From contig CAADVD010000006.1 of the NCBI GenBank assembly GCA_900752435.1, forward strand, positions 1 to 24,334: 24,334 nt of DNA, written 5' to 3'. The translations under genes and the position numbers were made by a program. Numbering within the stretch: position 1 is the first letter of the stretch; each line of letters begins with the position of its first letter. The notes below the pieces were generated by a model that was not told the origin of the DNA, ran no database searches, and worked only from the letters and a program-made list of their open reading frames with translations. Source of the DNA: Oscillospiraceae bacterium. Its GTDB lineage: Bacteria; Bacillota; Clostridia; Oscillospirales; Ruminococcaceae. This document shows positions 15,376-23,655 of the stretch, one piece after another.

Positions 15376-15554
15376 GCGCATCGCGCGTCCGTCCATCCTT
15401 ACAAAACACGAACCGTATTTGCGAATAAATCCTAAAACGGGTCGATGTGGGCATCGACCCCTACAGATGGCGTATGTGGGGGCTGATGCCCACATCAGCC
15501 CGTTCAGATCCAATGACGCCTGTGTTCCAATCAAAATACGGACGCGCGATGCGC
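15376..15554. repeat. 179-bp element with 16-bp perfect inverted ends and internal hairpins
   Basis: GCGCATCGCGCGTCCG (15376-15391) is exactly inverted at 15539-15554. Between them are GGGTCGATG/CATCGACCC (15439-15460) followed by CCTACAGATGG, and GGGCTGATG/CATCAGCCC (15480-15501). The right end continues into CCCCCTACGATTGGG, the same tail as the internal unit. The block therefore consists of several units of one repeat family in both orientations. It has no coding potential. It may be a MITE-like unit or a cluster of REP-type hairpins. The whole 15,315-15,595 gap contains no gene. Confidence 0.65.
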
Positions 15555-15595
15555 CCCCTACGATTGGGTGAATCAAATTCAATATCTGGGTACAA

Positions 15596-15817
15596 TTATT
15601 TGAAACGGCGTTTGAGAACCGTGGCATGTTTTGGCGGACAGGGTTTGTAATGTTTGCAGGCTGGGGTCATAGGAGAACGGCTTTTGAGCATGGGATAGAC
15701 GCAGTGGCCGCAGGCAATGGGATGAAATGTGGCGCTGTCGTATTGGATATAGTGCTGACGAAAATGGAAACAGCGTTCACAGCGCTGTTCGGGAATGGGG
15801 ACGTTATGTTTACTCAT
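15596..15817 (-). CDS. Small cysteine-rich protein, putative zinc binder
   Basis: This 73-aa protein starts at ATG 15817 behind a GGAGGTG site. It has six Cys: CERC at 13-16, CGHC at 36-39, and C54 and C60 near the C terminus, plus several His. Two CxxC pairs suggest a single zinc-ribbon-like site, with the rest basic (ending in LKRRFK). I recognise no named family. It is divergent from the ribbon-helix-helix gene, 113 bp away, and the pair might share a regulatory region. Function unknown. Confidence 0.65.
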   Translation of the reverse strand: MSKHNVPIPEQRCERCFHFRQHYIQYDSATFHPIACGHCVYPMLKSRSPMTPACKHYKPCPPKHATVLKRRFK

Positions 15818-15879
15818 TGGTTTCACCTCCGAATCTATTATACAATACATAGTCACTATTTTCAACTATATAGCACCAA

Positions 15880-15908
15880 TTGCCAGACATTTTTGAAATG
15901 GATATAAT
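15880..15908 (+). promoter_or_regulatory. Promoter of the ribbon-helix-helix gene
   Basis: TTGCCA (15880-15885) and TATAAT (15903-15908) are separated by exactly 17 nt, and the ATG follows 22 nt after the -10. It is a clear sigma-A-type promoter with a very short leader. Confidence 0.8.
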
Positions 15909-15930
15909 AAGAACAACGGAGGAAACTGCT

Positions 15931-16098
15931 ATGGCCGAACCTTACTTGAAGAACCGCAAACGCTTTACCTCATCGCTCAAAAATGAACTGTACAAGCAGT
16001 TCGACGAGCTGGCCGCTGAAACCAGAATTCCAAAAAGCCGCCTGCTCGATGAGGCGATTGAAGACCTCATTCAGAAGCACCATGAGGAGAAAAAATAA
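15931..16098 (+). CDS. Ribbon-helix-helix (Arc/CopG-like) DNA-binding protein
   Basis: This 55-aa protein begins at ATG 15931 with GGAGG 7-8 nt upstream. After a basic N terminus (LKNRKR), residues about 12-50 match the ribbon-helix-helix pattern: strand RFTSSL, helix A NELYKQFDELAAET, the turn RIPKSRL, helix B LLDEAIEDLIQKH. Such proteins dimerise and bind DNA with the paired strands. It is monocistronic, with its own promoter and a strong terminator directly on its stop codon. No toxin gene is adjacent downstream, so an antitoxin role is not supported; autoregulation or control of the divergent Cys-rich gene is possible. Confidence 0.85.
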   Translation: MAEPYLKNRKRFTSSLKNELYKQFDELAAETRIPKSRLLDEAIEDLIQKHHEEKK

Positions 16099-16133
16099 AA
16101 CGCTGTCTCAGGAATGGACTGAGACAGCGTTTT
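16097..16133 (+). terminator. Rho-independent terminator
   Basis: A perfect 15-bp stem, AAAACGCTGTCTCAG and CTGAGACAGCGTTTT with a 7-nt loop, starts within the stop codon of the ribbon-helix-helix gene and is followed by GCTTTTTC. It separates that gene from the restriction-modification operon. Confidence 0.9.
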
Positions 16134-16172
16134 GCTTTTTCAAATGAAATATTCGCAATCTAAAAAATTCTA

Positions 16173-16201
16173 TTGTGATTATTTAAAACATGGATTATAA
16201 T
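16173..16201 (+). promoter_or_regulatory. Promoter of the restriction-modification operon
   Basis: TTGTGA (16173-16178) and TATAAT (16196-16201) with 17-nt spacing lie about 33 nt upstream of the methylase start. All three genes of the operon follow without an internal terminator. Confidence 0.75.
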
Positions 16202-16234
16202 TAAACATAAATACTGATTATGATGGAGGTTTGC

Positions 16235-17173
16235 GTGAATTTTATGTCTATTGAAGAGGCTATGACAACAATGGCTCCACAAAAAACATTAAAACCATTT
16301 GTAAAATGGGCTGGCGGAAAAGGTCAACTCGCGGATGAAATTAAAGAAAATTTTCCAACGGGATTAGGGTCTACTATTACAAAATATGCTGAACCATTCG
16401 TTGGCGGCGGTGCAATTTTGTTTGAAATTCTTTCAAATTATTCACTTAAAGAAATATATATCAGTGATATAAACCGCGAGTTGATTAACACATATCTTAT
16501 CATACGTGATAGCAGTACCGCTCTAATTGAGCAACTATACTCATTACAAAACCATTATATCCCTCTTGATACAGACAAAAGAAAAATTTATTATTATGAA
16601 AAAAGAGAACGATTCAACGATTTAAAGATAAATGTTGACGAAAATTTCAATATTGAAAAAGCTGCATTATTTATATTTTTAAATAAAACCTGTTTCAATG
16701 GATTGTATCGAGTAAATCGTAAAGGACTTTTTAACGTTCCCATGGGGGCGTACAAAAATCCTCGTATCTGTGATTCGGAAAACCTCTTAAATATTTCGCG
16801 CGCATTACAGAATGTAGAAATTGTGCATGCAGATTTTCGTGAATCGCATTCATTCATTGATAACAATACTTTTGTTTATTTCGACCCACCTTATCGGCCG
16901 TTAAATCAAACATCCAATTTTACTTCATATGCTGAAAATTCATTTGACGATCAAGCACAAATAGAACTCGCAAAATTCACCACTCAAATCAACACTATTG
17001 GTGCCCTATTTTTACTCAGCAATTCTGACCCTAAGAATACTGATAAAACGGATAATTTCTTTGATGAGCTATATGAACAATATAAAATTAAACGCGTACA
17101 TGCTTCTCGAATGATCAATTGCATGGGAAAATCCCGTGGGAAAATTAGCGAATTGCTTATATCAAATTACTAA
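16235..17173 (+). CDS. dpnM: Dam-type adenine methyltransferase of a DpnII-like system
   Basis: This 312-aa enzyme belongs to the D12 (alpha) class of N6-adenine methylases that protect GATC. The AdoMet motif PFVKWAGGKGQL lies at about residues 21-32, EPFVGGGAI follows near 53-61, and the catalytic DPPY is at 217-220; the conserved NKTCFNGLYRVNRKG segment lies near 150-164. GTG at 16235 is 5 nt from GGAGG, better placed than the ATGs before (inside the site) or after it (14 nt). It is the first gene of an operon with the endonuclease 11 bp downstream. Base composition is far more AT-rich than the flanking genes, indicating transfer. Confidence 0.92.
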   Translation: MNFMSIEEAMTTMAPQKTLKPFVKWAGGKGQLADEIKENFPTGLGSTITKYAEPFVGGGAILFEILSNYSLKEIYISDINRELINTYLIIRDSSTALIEQLYSLQNHYIPLDTDKRKIYYYEKRERFNDLKINVDENFNIEKAALFIFLNKTCFNGLYRVNRKGLFNVPMGAYKNPRICDSENLLNISRALQNVEIVHADFRESHSFIDNNTFVYFDPPYRPLNQTSNFTSYAENSFDDQAQIELAKFTTQINTIGALFLLSNSDPKNTDKTDNFFDELYEQYKIKRVHASRMINCMGKSRGKISELLISNY

Positions 17174-17184
17174 GGAGTCATATT

Positions 17185-18045
17185 ATGAGCAGGAATTTTA
17201 ACGAATGGCTTTTAACTTTTCGCACCAGTATTGCTGACTATAGCTACTATACAGATTTTATTAAAATATACCAAAATATTTCTGATATCAAGTTTGAACT
17301 AAACCTCTTAAATGTTCTCATAGGTTGTGCTGAAATGGAAGATACATTTAAAATGTTACTTACAAAATATCCAGATACTTTAAAGTGCATTCCTCTTCTT
17401 CTTGCTGTTCGAGCAAAAGAAATTCATGCAATTGATGCAGATGGGGAGTTTATTTATTCATTTAGAGATTTTAATTGTTCCATCGAGCAGTATTGCGTAT
17501 TTATGAGAAAAACAGGATTATTCGATTTATTGCAAAATCATATCATCAGTAATCTTGTGGACTATGTAACAGGTGTAGAAACTGGGTTAGATTCGAATGC
17601 TCGCAAAAATCGTGGCGGACATTTAATGGAAAATCTCGTAGAAAGCTATATCCGAAAATGCGGCTTGAAAAAAGATCAAAACTATTTTAAAGAGATGTAT
17701 ATTTATCAAATAGAAAATAAATGGAATGTCGATCTCTCAGCTATTTCCAATCAAGGCAAAATGGAAAAACGTTTTGATTTTGTAGTAAAAACCCAAAATA
17801 TGATTTATGTTATTGAGACTAATTTTTATGGTAGCGGAGGTTCTAAACTCAACGAAACAGCCCGAAGTTATAAAACCCTTTCAAACGAAGTGGATACAAT
17901 TGACGGGGTAACCTTTGTTTGGTTTACAGATGGTGTTGGCTGGAATAGCGCAAGACATAATCTTGAAGAAACTTTTGATGTTATGGAACACATATACAAT
18001 ATTGATGATATGGAAAATGGCATAATGAACACACTATTTATTTAA
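17185..18045 (+). CDS. dpnB: DpnII/MboI-family restriction endonuclease (GATC)
   Basis: This 286-aa protein matches R.DpnII-family enzymes in length (about 288 aa) and motifs. The NARKNRGGHLMENLVE segment lies at about 138-153, and the nuclease core has D198 in KRFDFVV and E211/N213 in YVIETNFYGSGGS, the PD-(D/E)XK-like site. It cleaves unmethylated GATC; specificity is inferred from family and from the Dam-type partner. AAGGAG precedes ATG 17185. It is unfragmented and AT-rich like its neighbours. Confidence 0.93.
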   Translation: MSRNFNEWLLTFRTSIADYSYYTDFIKIYQNISDIKFELNLLNVLIGCAEMEDTFKMLLTKYPDTLKCIPLLLAVRAKEIHAIDADGEFIYSFRDFNCSIEQYCVFMRKTGLFDLLQNHIISNLVDYVTGVETGLDSNARKNRGGHLMENLVESYIRKCGLKKDQNYFKEMYIYQIENKWNVDLSAISNQGKMEKRFDFVVKTQNMIYVIETNFYGSGGSKLNETARSYKTLSNEVDTIDGVTFVWFTDGVGWNSARHNLEETFDVMEHIYNIDDMENGIMNTLFI

Positions 18046-18060
18046 GATATGAGGTCTTTT

Positions 18061-18810
18061 ATGACAACAAATAAAATAACCAAATGGGAACCCGATAACT
18101 TTGAACTCGAAATGAATACGGTTTGGAGTTTTCCAAATCGCGGAAAATGGGCAACTCACGATGCAAAATATCGCGGAAATTGGTCCCCCTACATTCCACG
18201 AAATTTACTTTTGCGTTACTCAAACGAGAAAGATTTGATTCTCGATCAATTTGTAGGCGGAGGGACCACACTTGTAGAAGCTAAATTGTTAAATCGAAAT
18301 ATTATTGGCGTAGATGTAAATCCAGCCGCATTAAATAGATGCCATGAAAAATGTGAGTTTGAGCGAGAAAATTGTGGAACAGTCTTTTTGCATCAAGGTG
18401 ATGCCAGAAATTTAGATTTTATAACCGACAATAGTATCGACTTCATCTGTACTCATCCTCCCTATGCTAATATTATTCAGTATAGTGAGGATATTGAGAA
18501 TGATCTTTCCCATTTAAAAGTTCCTGATTTTTTAATTGAAATGGAAAAAGTGGCATTCGAAAGTTTTCGCGTATTGAAGAAAGACAAATTTTGCGCCATT
18601 CTCATGGGCGATACTCGCCAAAAAGGACATGTTATTCCTATGAGCTTTGAGGTCATGAAAATATTTGAAACAGCAGGATTCAAATTAAAAGAAATTATTA
18701 TTAAAGAACAACATAATTGCCGGGCAACAGGATATTGGAAAACAAATAGTATCAAATATAATTTTTTACTGCTAGCACATGAATATTTATTTGTTTTCAA
18801 AAAATATTAG
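18061..18810 (+). CDS. Second DNA methyltransferase of the operon, THPPY type
   Basis: This 249-aa protein has an AdoMet motif I, DQFVGGGTTLVEA, at about 62-74, with NIIGVDVNP following, and motif IV THPPY at 131-135, then NIIQYSED. The order I then IV differs from the beta-class DpnA methylase (motif IV first), so this is not a DpnA orthologue although it holds the same operon slot. THPPY replaces the usual (D/N/S)PP(Y/W), so the target atom (N6-A or N4-C) cannot be read. ATG 18061 is 6 nt after GAGG; the ATG at 18049 is less well placed. The C terminus (EYLFVFKKY) is complete. Confidence 0.85.
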   Translation: MTTNKITKWEPDNFELEMNTVWSFPNRGKWATHDAKYRGNWSPYIPRNLLLRYSNEKDLILDQFVGGGTTLVEAKLLNRNIIGVDVNPAALNRCHEKCEFERENCGTVFLHQGDARNLDFITDNSIDFICTHPPYANIIQYSEDIENDLSHLKVPDFLIEMEKVAFESFRVLKKDKFCAILMGDTRQKGHVIPMSFEVMKIFETAGFKLKEIIIKEQHNCRATGYWKTNSIKYNFLLLAHEYLFVFKKY

Positions 18811-18842
18811 CAAGAATTCACAAAATAAATACAACAAAATTG

Positions 18843-18878
18843 GCGGCGAACACCATAATAGGCGTTCGCCGCTTTTTT
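18843..18878. terminator. Terminator between the convergent RM operon and clpB
   Basis: GCGGCGAACACC and GGCGTTCGCCGC form a 12-bp stem with one mismatch and an ATAATA loop, followed by six T on the plus strand. It ends the restriction-modification transcript, and on the minus strand it stands about 30 bp past the clpB stop with an A-rich upstream side, so it may serve both. Confidence 0.85.
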
Positions 18879-18909
18879 CAATCTATCATAAACGCTTGGG
18901 AACCAGTGG

Positions 18910-21534
<2,625 letters not shown>

Positions 21535-21596
21535 GGAAAATCCTCCTCGTTCTAATTCTCTGCGGCAGATGCACCGCGGGAATGTCGTTATATAGT

Positions 21597-21613
21597 TTTG
21601 ACCTTTCTTGACT
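21597..21613 (-). promoter_or_regulatory. CtsR operator at the clpB promoter
   Basis: Read on the minus strand the site is AGTCAAG-AAA-GGTCAAA, two tandem CtsR heptads with the canonical 3-nt spacer and one deviation in the first heptad. It begins directly after TATAAT (21619-21614), so bound CtsR would cover the transcription start. It lies about 63 nt before the clpB start codon. Confidence 0.75.
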
Positions 21614-21619
21614 ATTATA
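21614..21619 (-). promoter_or_regulatory. -10 element of the clpB promoter
   Basis: A perfect TATAAT on the minus strand lies directly upstream of the CtsR box. The region 17-18 nt upstream (TCTAAT or TTCTAA) is a weak -35, common for repressor-controlled promoters. Confidence 0.55.
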
Positions 21620-21673
21620 ATACGGGAGGGTTGTGAATTAGAAAGTATTATTTTGTGAACAATCTGTAAATAG

Positions 21674-21700
21674 TTAGCACTCTTTTTATTTGAGTGCTAA
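21674..21700. promoter_or_regulatory. CIRCE element (HrcA operator)
   Basis: TTAGCACTC-N9-GAGTGCTAA matches the CIRCE consensus without any mismatch. HrcA binds it and releases on heat shock. It lies 140 nt upstream of clpB and about 55 nt upstream of the promoter with the CtsR box, further than usual. A second, weaker promoter just upstream (TATATC at 21712-21707 on the minus strand) could place CIRCE at its start. On the other side, the antitoxin promoter begins at 21752. Confidence 0.93.
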
Positions 21701-21751
21701 CTAAGAGATATAAATGCGAAGAAATGAATTTTTAATTCTCGTTGTAATTGT

Positions 21752-21780
21752 TTGACATTATCCAGAAAATAGAGTATACT
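21752..21780 (+). promoter_or_regulatory. Promoter of antisense RNA, copy 1
   Basis: TTGACA (21752-21757) and TATACT (21775-21780) are separated by 17 nt, a near-perfect sigma-A promoter. It drives a short plus-strand transcript into the terminator at 21832-21876, convergent with the small toxin gene. Confidence 0.85.
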
Positions 21781-21786
21781 AGAAAT

Positions 21787-21876
21787 ATAAAAGGCGTTAC
21801 CGATAGACGGTTCGCCCCGCAAATAGTTATAAAGATAACCGTTCACATTTGGCAATAGGGGCGGTTATCTTTTTTT
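21787..21876 (+). ncRNA. Putative antitoxin antisense RNA, copy 1
   Basis: About 90 nt from the predicted start (7 nt after the -10) to the T-run. A 5' hairpin forms from GGCG...ACCG, an ATAGA loop, then CGGT...CGCC (21793-21816). The 3' end is a terminator with stem AAAGATAACCG and CGGTTATCTTT, followed by T6. It is convergent with the toxin mRNA and antisense to at least its 3' end, as in txpA/ratA and par/Fst-like modules. The CGCCCC after the 5' hairpin could also pair with the GGGGTG ribosome site of the toxin mRNA (six pairs, one G-U). Contains no open frame. End points are predicted. Confidence 0.75.
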
Positions 21877-21963
21877 GTTGTTTTTTCCATTGGAATTGGA
21901 ATCATTCAGTATTTTGTAAATCATAATCAAGATTAACAAAATCCATATGTATTCGTTTTCCAT
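21865..21963 (-). CDS. Putative type I toxin: 32-aa membrane peptide, copy 1
   Basis: ATG at 21963 opens a frame of 32 codons ending in TAA at 21865-21867. The peptide has a hydrophobic segment WILLILIMIYKIL (residues 7-19) after a short acidic N terminus, and a polar, basic tail (NSNGKNNKKR), the layout of Fst/TxpA-type toxins that insert in the membrane. GGGGTG lies about 9 nt upstream and is paired in the hairpin CCCC-AGAAAT-GGGG (21969-21982), which would restrict translation. The second copy encodes exactly the same protein with three synonymous changes, strong evidence of coding. The stop lies inside the terminator shared with the antisense RNA. I cannot place it in a named family. Confidence 0.8.
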   Translation of the reverse strand: MENEYIWILLILIMIYKILNDSNSNGKNNKKR

Positions 21964-22029
21964 AGGGCAACACCCCATTTCTGGGGCAAGATTCAACCGC
22001 CTACCGCTTTTAGGTAACACCTTATTTAT

Positions 22030-22058
22030 AAAATAACATAATTCGAGCGAATTTGCAA
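22030..22058 (-). promoter_or_regulatory. Promoter of toxin mRNA, copy 1
   Basis: On the minus strand TTGCAA (22058-22053) and TATTTT (22035-22030) are separated by 17 nt. Predicted transcription starts near 22,023, giving a leader of about 60 nt that begins AAGGTGTTACC and carries the hairpin masking the ribosome site. Confidence 0.6.
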
Positions 22059-22107
22059 CTTTTTATGAAACAGCAAATACGATGCCTCTTTTGAAATCGC
22101 TCTTTGT

Positions 22108-22136
22108 TTGACAAGAAGTGTAAAATGATGTATACT
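22108..22136 (+). promoter_or_regulatory. Promoter of antisense RNA, copy 2
   Basis: TTGACA (22108-22113) and TATACT (22131-22136) with 17-nt spacing. The sequence between and upstream differs from copy 1, yet both hexamers and the spacing are kept, which shows selection on the promoter. Confidence 0.85.
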
Positions 22137-22142
22137 GTAAAT

Positions 22143-22231
22143 ACAAAAGGCGTTACCGATAGACGGTTCGCCCCATATCAAGTGCTAAGATAGCCGCCTA
22201 CATTGGGACGTGAGGGCGGTTATCTTTTTTT
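22143..22231 (+). ncRNA. Putative antitoxin antisense RNA, copy 2
   Basis: About 89 nt. The 5' 30 nt including the hairpin with the ATAGA loop are identical to copy 1. The following part is different in sequence but folds the same way: stem AAGATAGCCGCC and GGCGGTTATCTT followed by T7, with a G-U pair in place of A-U. Structure kept with changed sequence suggests a specificity region matched to its own toxin mRNA. Ends are predicted. Confidence 0.75.
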
Positions 22232-22318
22232 GTTGTTTTTTCCATTGGAATTGGAATCATTGAGTATTTTGTAAATCATAATCAGAATTAACAAAATCCA
22301 TATGTATTCGTTTTCCAT
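22220..22318 (-). CDS. Putative type I toxin: 32-aa membrane peptide, copy 2
   Basis: ATG 22318 to TAA at 22220-22222. The protein is identical to copy 1. The DNA differs at the codons for Ile11 (ATC to ATT), Leu12 (TTG to CTG) and Leu19 (CTG to CTC), all silent. The same ribosome-site-masking hairpin is present in the leader. Its 3' end runs into the copy 2 terminator, whose sequence differs from copy 1, so each mRNA should be matched by its own antisense RNA. Confidence 0.8.
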   Translation of the reverse strand: MENEYIWILLILIMIYKILNDSNSNGKNNKKR

Positions 22319-22384
22319 AGGGCAACACCCCATTTCTGGGGCAAGATTCAACCGCCTACCGCTTTTAGGTAACACCTTGTTTAT

Positions 22385-22413
22385 AAAATAACATAGTTCG
22401 AGCGAATTTGCAA
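22385..22413 (-). promoter_or_regulatory. Promoter of toxin mRNA, copy 2
   Basis: TTGCAA (22413-22408) and TATTTT (22390-22385) with a 17-nt spacer, as in copy 1. It begins only 5 bp after the M23 stop codon, with no terminator between, so readthrough from the peptidase gene into the toxin is possible. Confidence 0.6.
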
Positions 22414-22417
22414 CTTT

Positions 22418-23479
22418 TTATGATTCAGGAACGGGTGACTGCGGCGATAATTCCGGTAAATCCTGTCCCGGTACTTCCGGATCAAGAAAGCCGTACTTTC
22501 GCTGATATTCCTTCGTGGTTTCGTCCTGCTCCACCACCGAACAGTGCGTCTGCAATAAATTTACCAGTTGGTATACATCCACCCAAATTTCGCCGTTTCC
22601 CTCTTTCTGCGATTCGTCAAAGATGAGCTGAAGACCAAAGTGAAGATGCGGTTTGGTCATACCGTTGACGTTTTCCGTATCGCTGTATCCAGTCATGCCC
22701 AAATAGCCGATTACATCACCGGCCTGTACCACGCTTCCCTCCTGTAACGTGGACTGAAACGGATGATCCTTGCGCAGGTGAGCGTAGTAATAGTACCGTT
22801 TTTGATCAAAACTGCGGACGCCGATACGCCAGCCTCCGTAACGGTTCCAGCCCATCACCTCCACCGTTCCCGATTCCACCGCAATGATGGGTGTACCGAC
22901 GTTGCCCAGTAAATCGTTTCCCAGATGCCGTCTGCGATAGCCAAAAGAACGGGAGTTTCCAAAGTCATCGTAATGGCTGAAACCATATTGGTACGCAATC
23001 GGTGAGTAAGCTTTCAACCCATACTGCGCGGTATAGAGAGGCTGACCGGAAGCATCGGTTTCCTTAGCCAGATAGAATTCTCCTACCATGCCGCCCAGTA
23101 CCGCATCGTAGGCTTCCGCATAATAGGCATAGTAATCCATGGTATCCGTCAGTTCTTCCATGGTGGTGCCTGCATCCAGCTTTTCCAGCAGCGCCTGCAT
23201 ATCCGCTGATTGGTAACGACTCCAGTCTCCGCCATATTGGGCTGCCAGATAGGCCAGTAAGTCCACCCAGCTTCGGGATTCACCGGTTTCATAGGCAGAT
23301 ATGTCCGCGTTCAGCGCTTGCTCCATCGCCGCGTACGGCACATCGTACTCGACCCACTTGATGTATTCGTTCTGCTTTTCCTTCGCATACACGCGCAAGC
23401 CCAGCCATACCAGACTGGACGCAATGGCCACGCACAGTACAAACGCCGCCGCCCAAAATACACGGTTCTTTTTCTTCAA
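22418..23479 (-). CDS. Membrane-anchored M23-family peptidoglycan endopeptidase
   Basis: This 353-aa protein has an uncleaved-type anchor at about residues 8-30 (VFWAAAFVLCVAIASSLVWLGL), a helical stalk domain (40-150), and a C-terminal LytM/M23 domain. Zinc ligands are visible: H185 and D189 in RRHLGNDLLG, and H280 in HLHFG, with H234 and H278 as catalytic partners, so the enzyme looks active. The role is cleavage of peptide bridges in the cell wall on the outer face of the membrane. The Pro/Glu-rich tail follows the domain. TTG 23479 is 6 nt after GGAGGG. Homologues include sporulation and division peptidases, but nothing here decides between them. Confidence 0.92.
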   Translation of the reverse strand: MKKKNRVFWAAAFVLCVAIASSLVWLGLRVYAKEKQNEYIKWVEYDVPYAAMEQALNADISAYETGESRSWVDLLAYLAAQYGGDWSRYQSADMQALLEKLDAGTTMEELTDTMDYYAYYAEAYDAVLGGMVGEFYLAKETDASGQPLYTAQYGLKAYSPIAYQYGFSHYDDFGNSRSFGYRRRHLGNDLLGNVGTPIIAVESGTVEVMGWNRYGGWRIGVRSFDQKRYYYYAHLRKDHPFQSTLQEGSVVQAGDVIGYLGMTGYSDTENVNGMTKPHLHFGLQLIFDESQKEGNGEIWVDVYQLVNLLQTHCSVVEQDETTKEYQRKYGFLDPEVPGQDLPELSPQSPVPES

Positions 23480-23590
23480 GCCAGTCCCTCCGTCCGTTCA
23501 GATGCCTTTCCTGCTATGTATATGTGAAAGTGCTGCCGTTCATGACGAGAGATTGCGCCAGAAAATAAGCGGACAATCCTTACAAAACAC

Positions 23591-23629
23591 AACAGCAAAC
23601 CCATGAGAAAATCCCATGGGTTTGCTGTT
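23591..23629. terminator. Terminator of the surface protein gene
   Basis: AACAGCAAACCCATG and CATGGGTTTGCTGTT form a perfect 15-bp stem with a 9-nt loop about 27 bp after the surface-protein stop codon. A tail GTGTTTTG follows on the minus strand and TTTC on the plus strand. Confidence 0.8.
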
Positions 23630-23655
23630 TCTATAGATGGAAAAATAGAGTAAAA

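Larger units (their letters stand above)
21774..22068. repeat. Type I toxin-antitoxin unit, copy 1 of a tandem pair
   Basis: This unit of about 294 bp recurs at 22,130-22,423 with an offset of 355-356 bp and a 62-bp unrelated spacer between. Each unit has the antisense RNA, bidirectional terminator, toxin frame, toxin leader and toxin promoter. Differences are few except in the segment 21,819-21,862, which is strongly diverged. Confidence 0.85.
22130..22423. repeat. Type I toxin-antitoxin unit, copy 2 of a tandem pair
   Basis: Second unit of the pair. Its right end overlaps the last codons of the M23 peptidase gene (stop at 22,418-22,420). Over the toxin frame, leader and promoter it differs from copy 1 at only about five positions in 205 bp. 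Confidence 0.85.

Noticed and set aside
15931..16133. Type II antitoxin of a toxin-antitoxin pair
   Set aside because: A strong terminator directly follows the gene and the next gene is a methylase with its own promoter; no toxin partner is adjacent.
21781..21880. Riboswitch or attenuator leader for a plus-strand gene
   Set aside because: No plus-strand coding gene follows the terminator; the sequence downstream is the minus-strand toxin and its leader.
21774..22423. Insertion sequence or integrase att duplication
   Set aside because: There is no transposase or integrase, and the duplicated units contain complete promoters, terminators and a conserved small frame, which fit a toxin-antitoxin duplication better.
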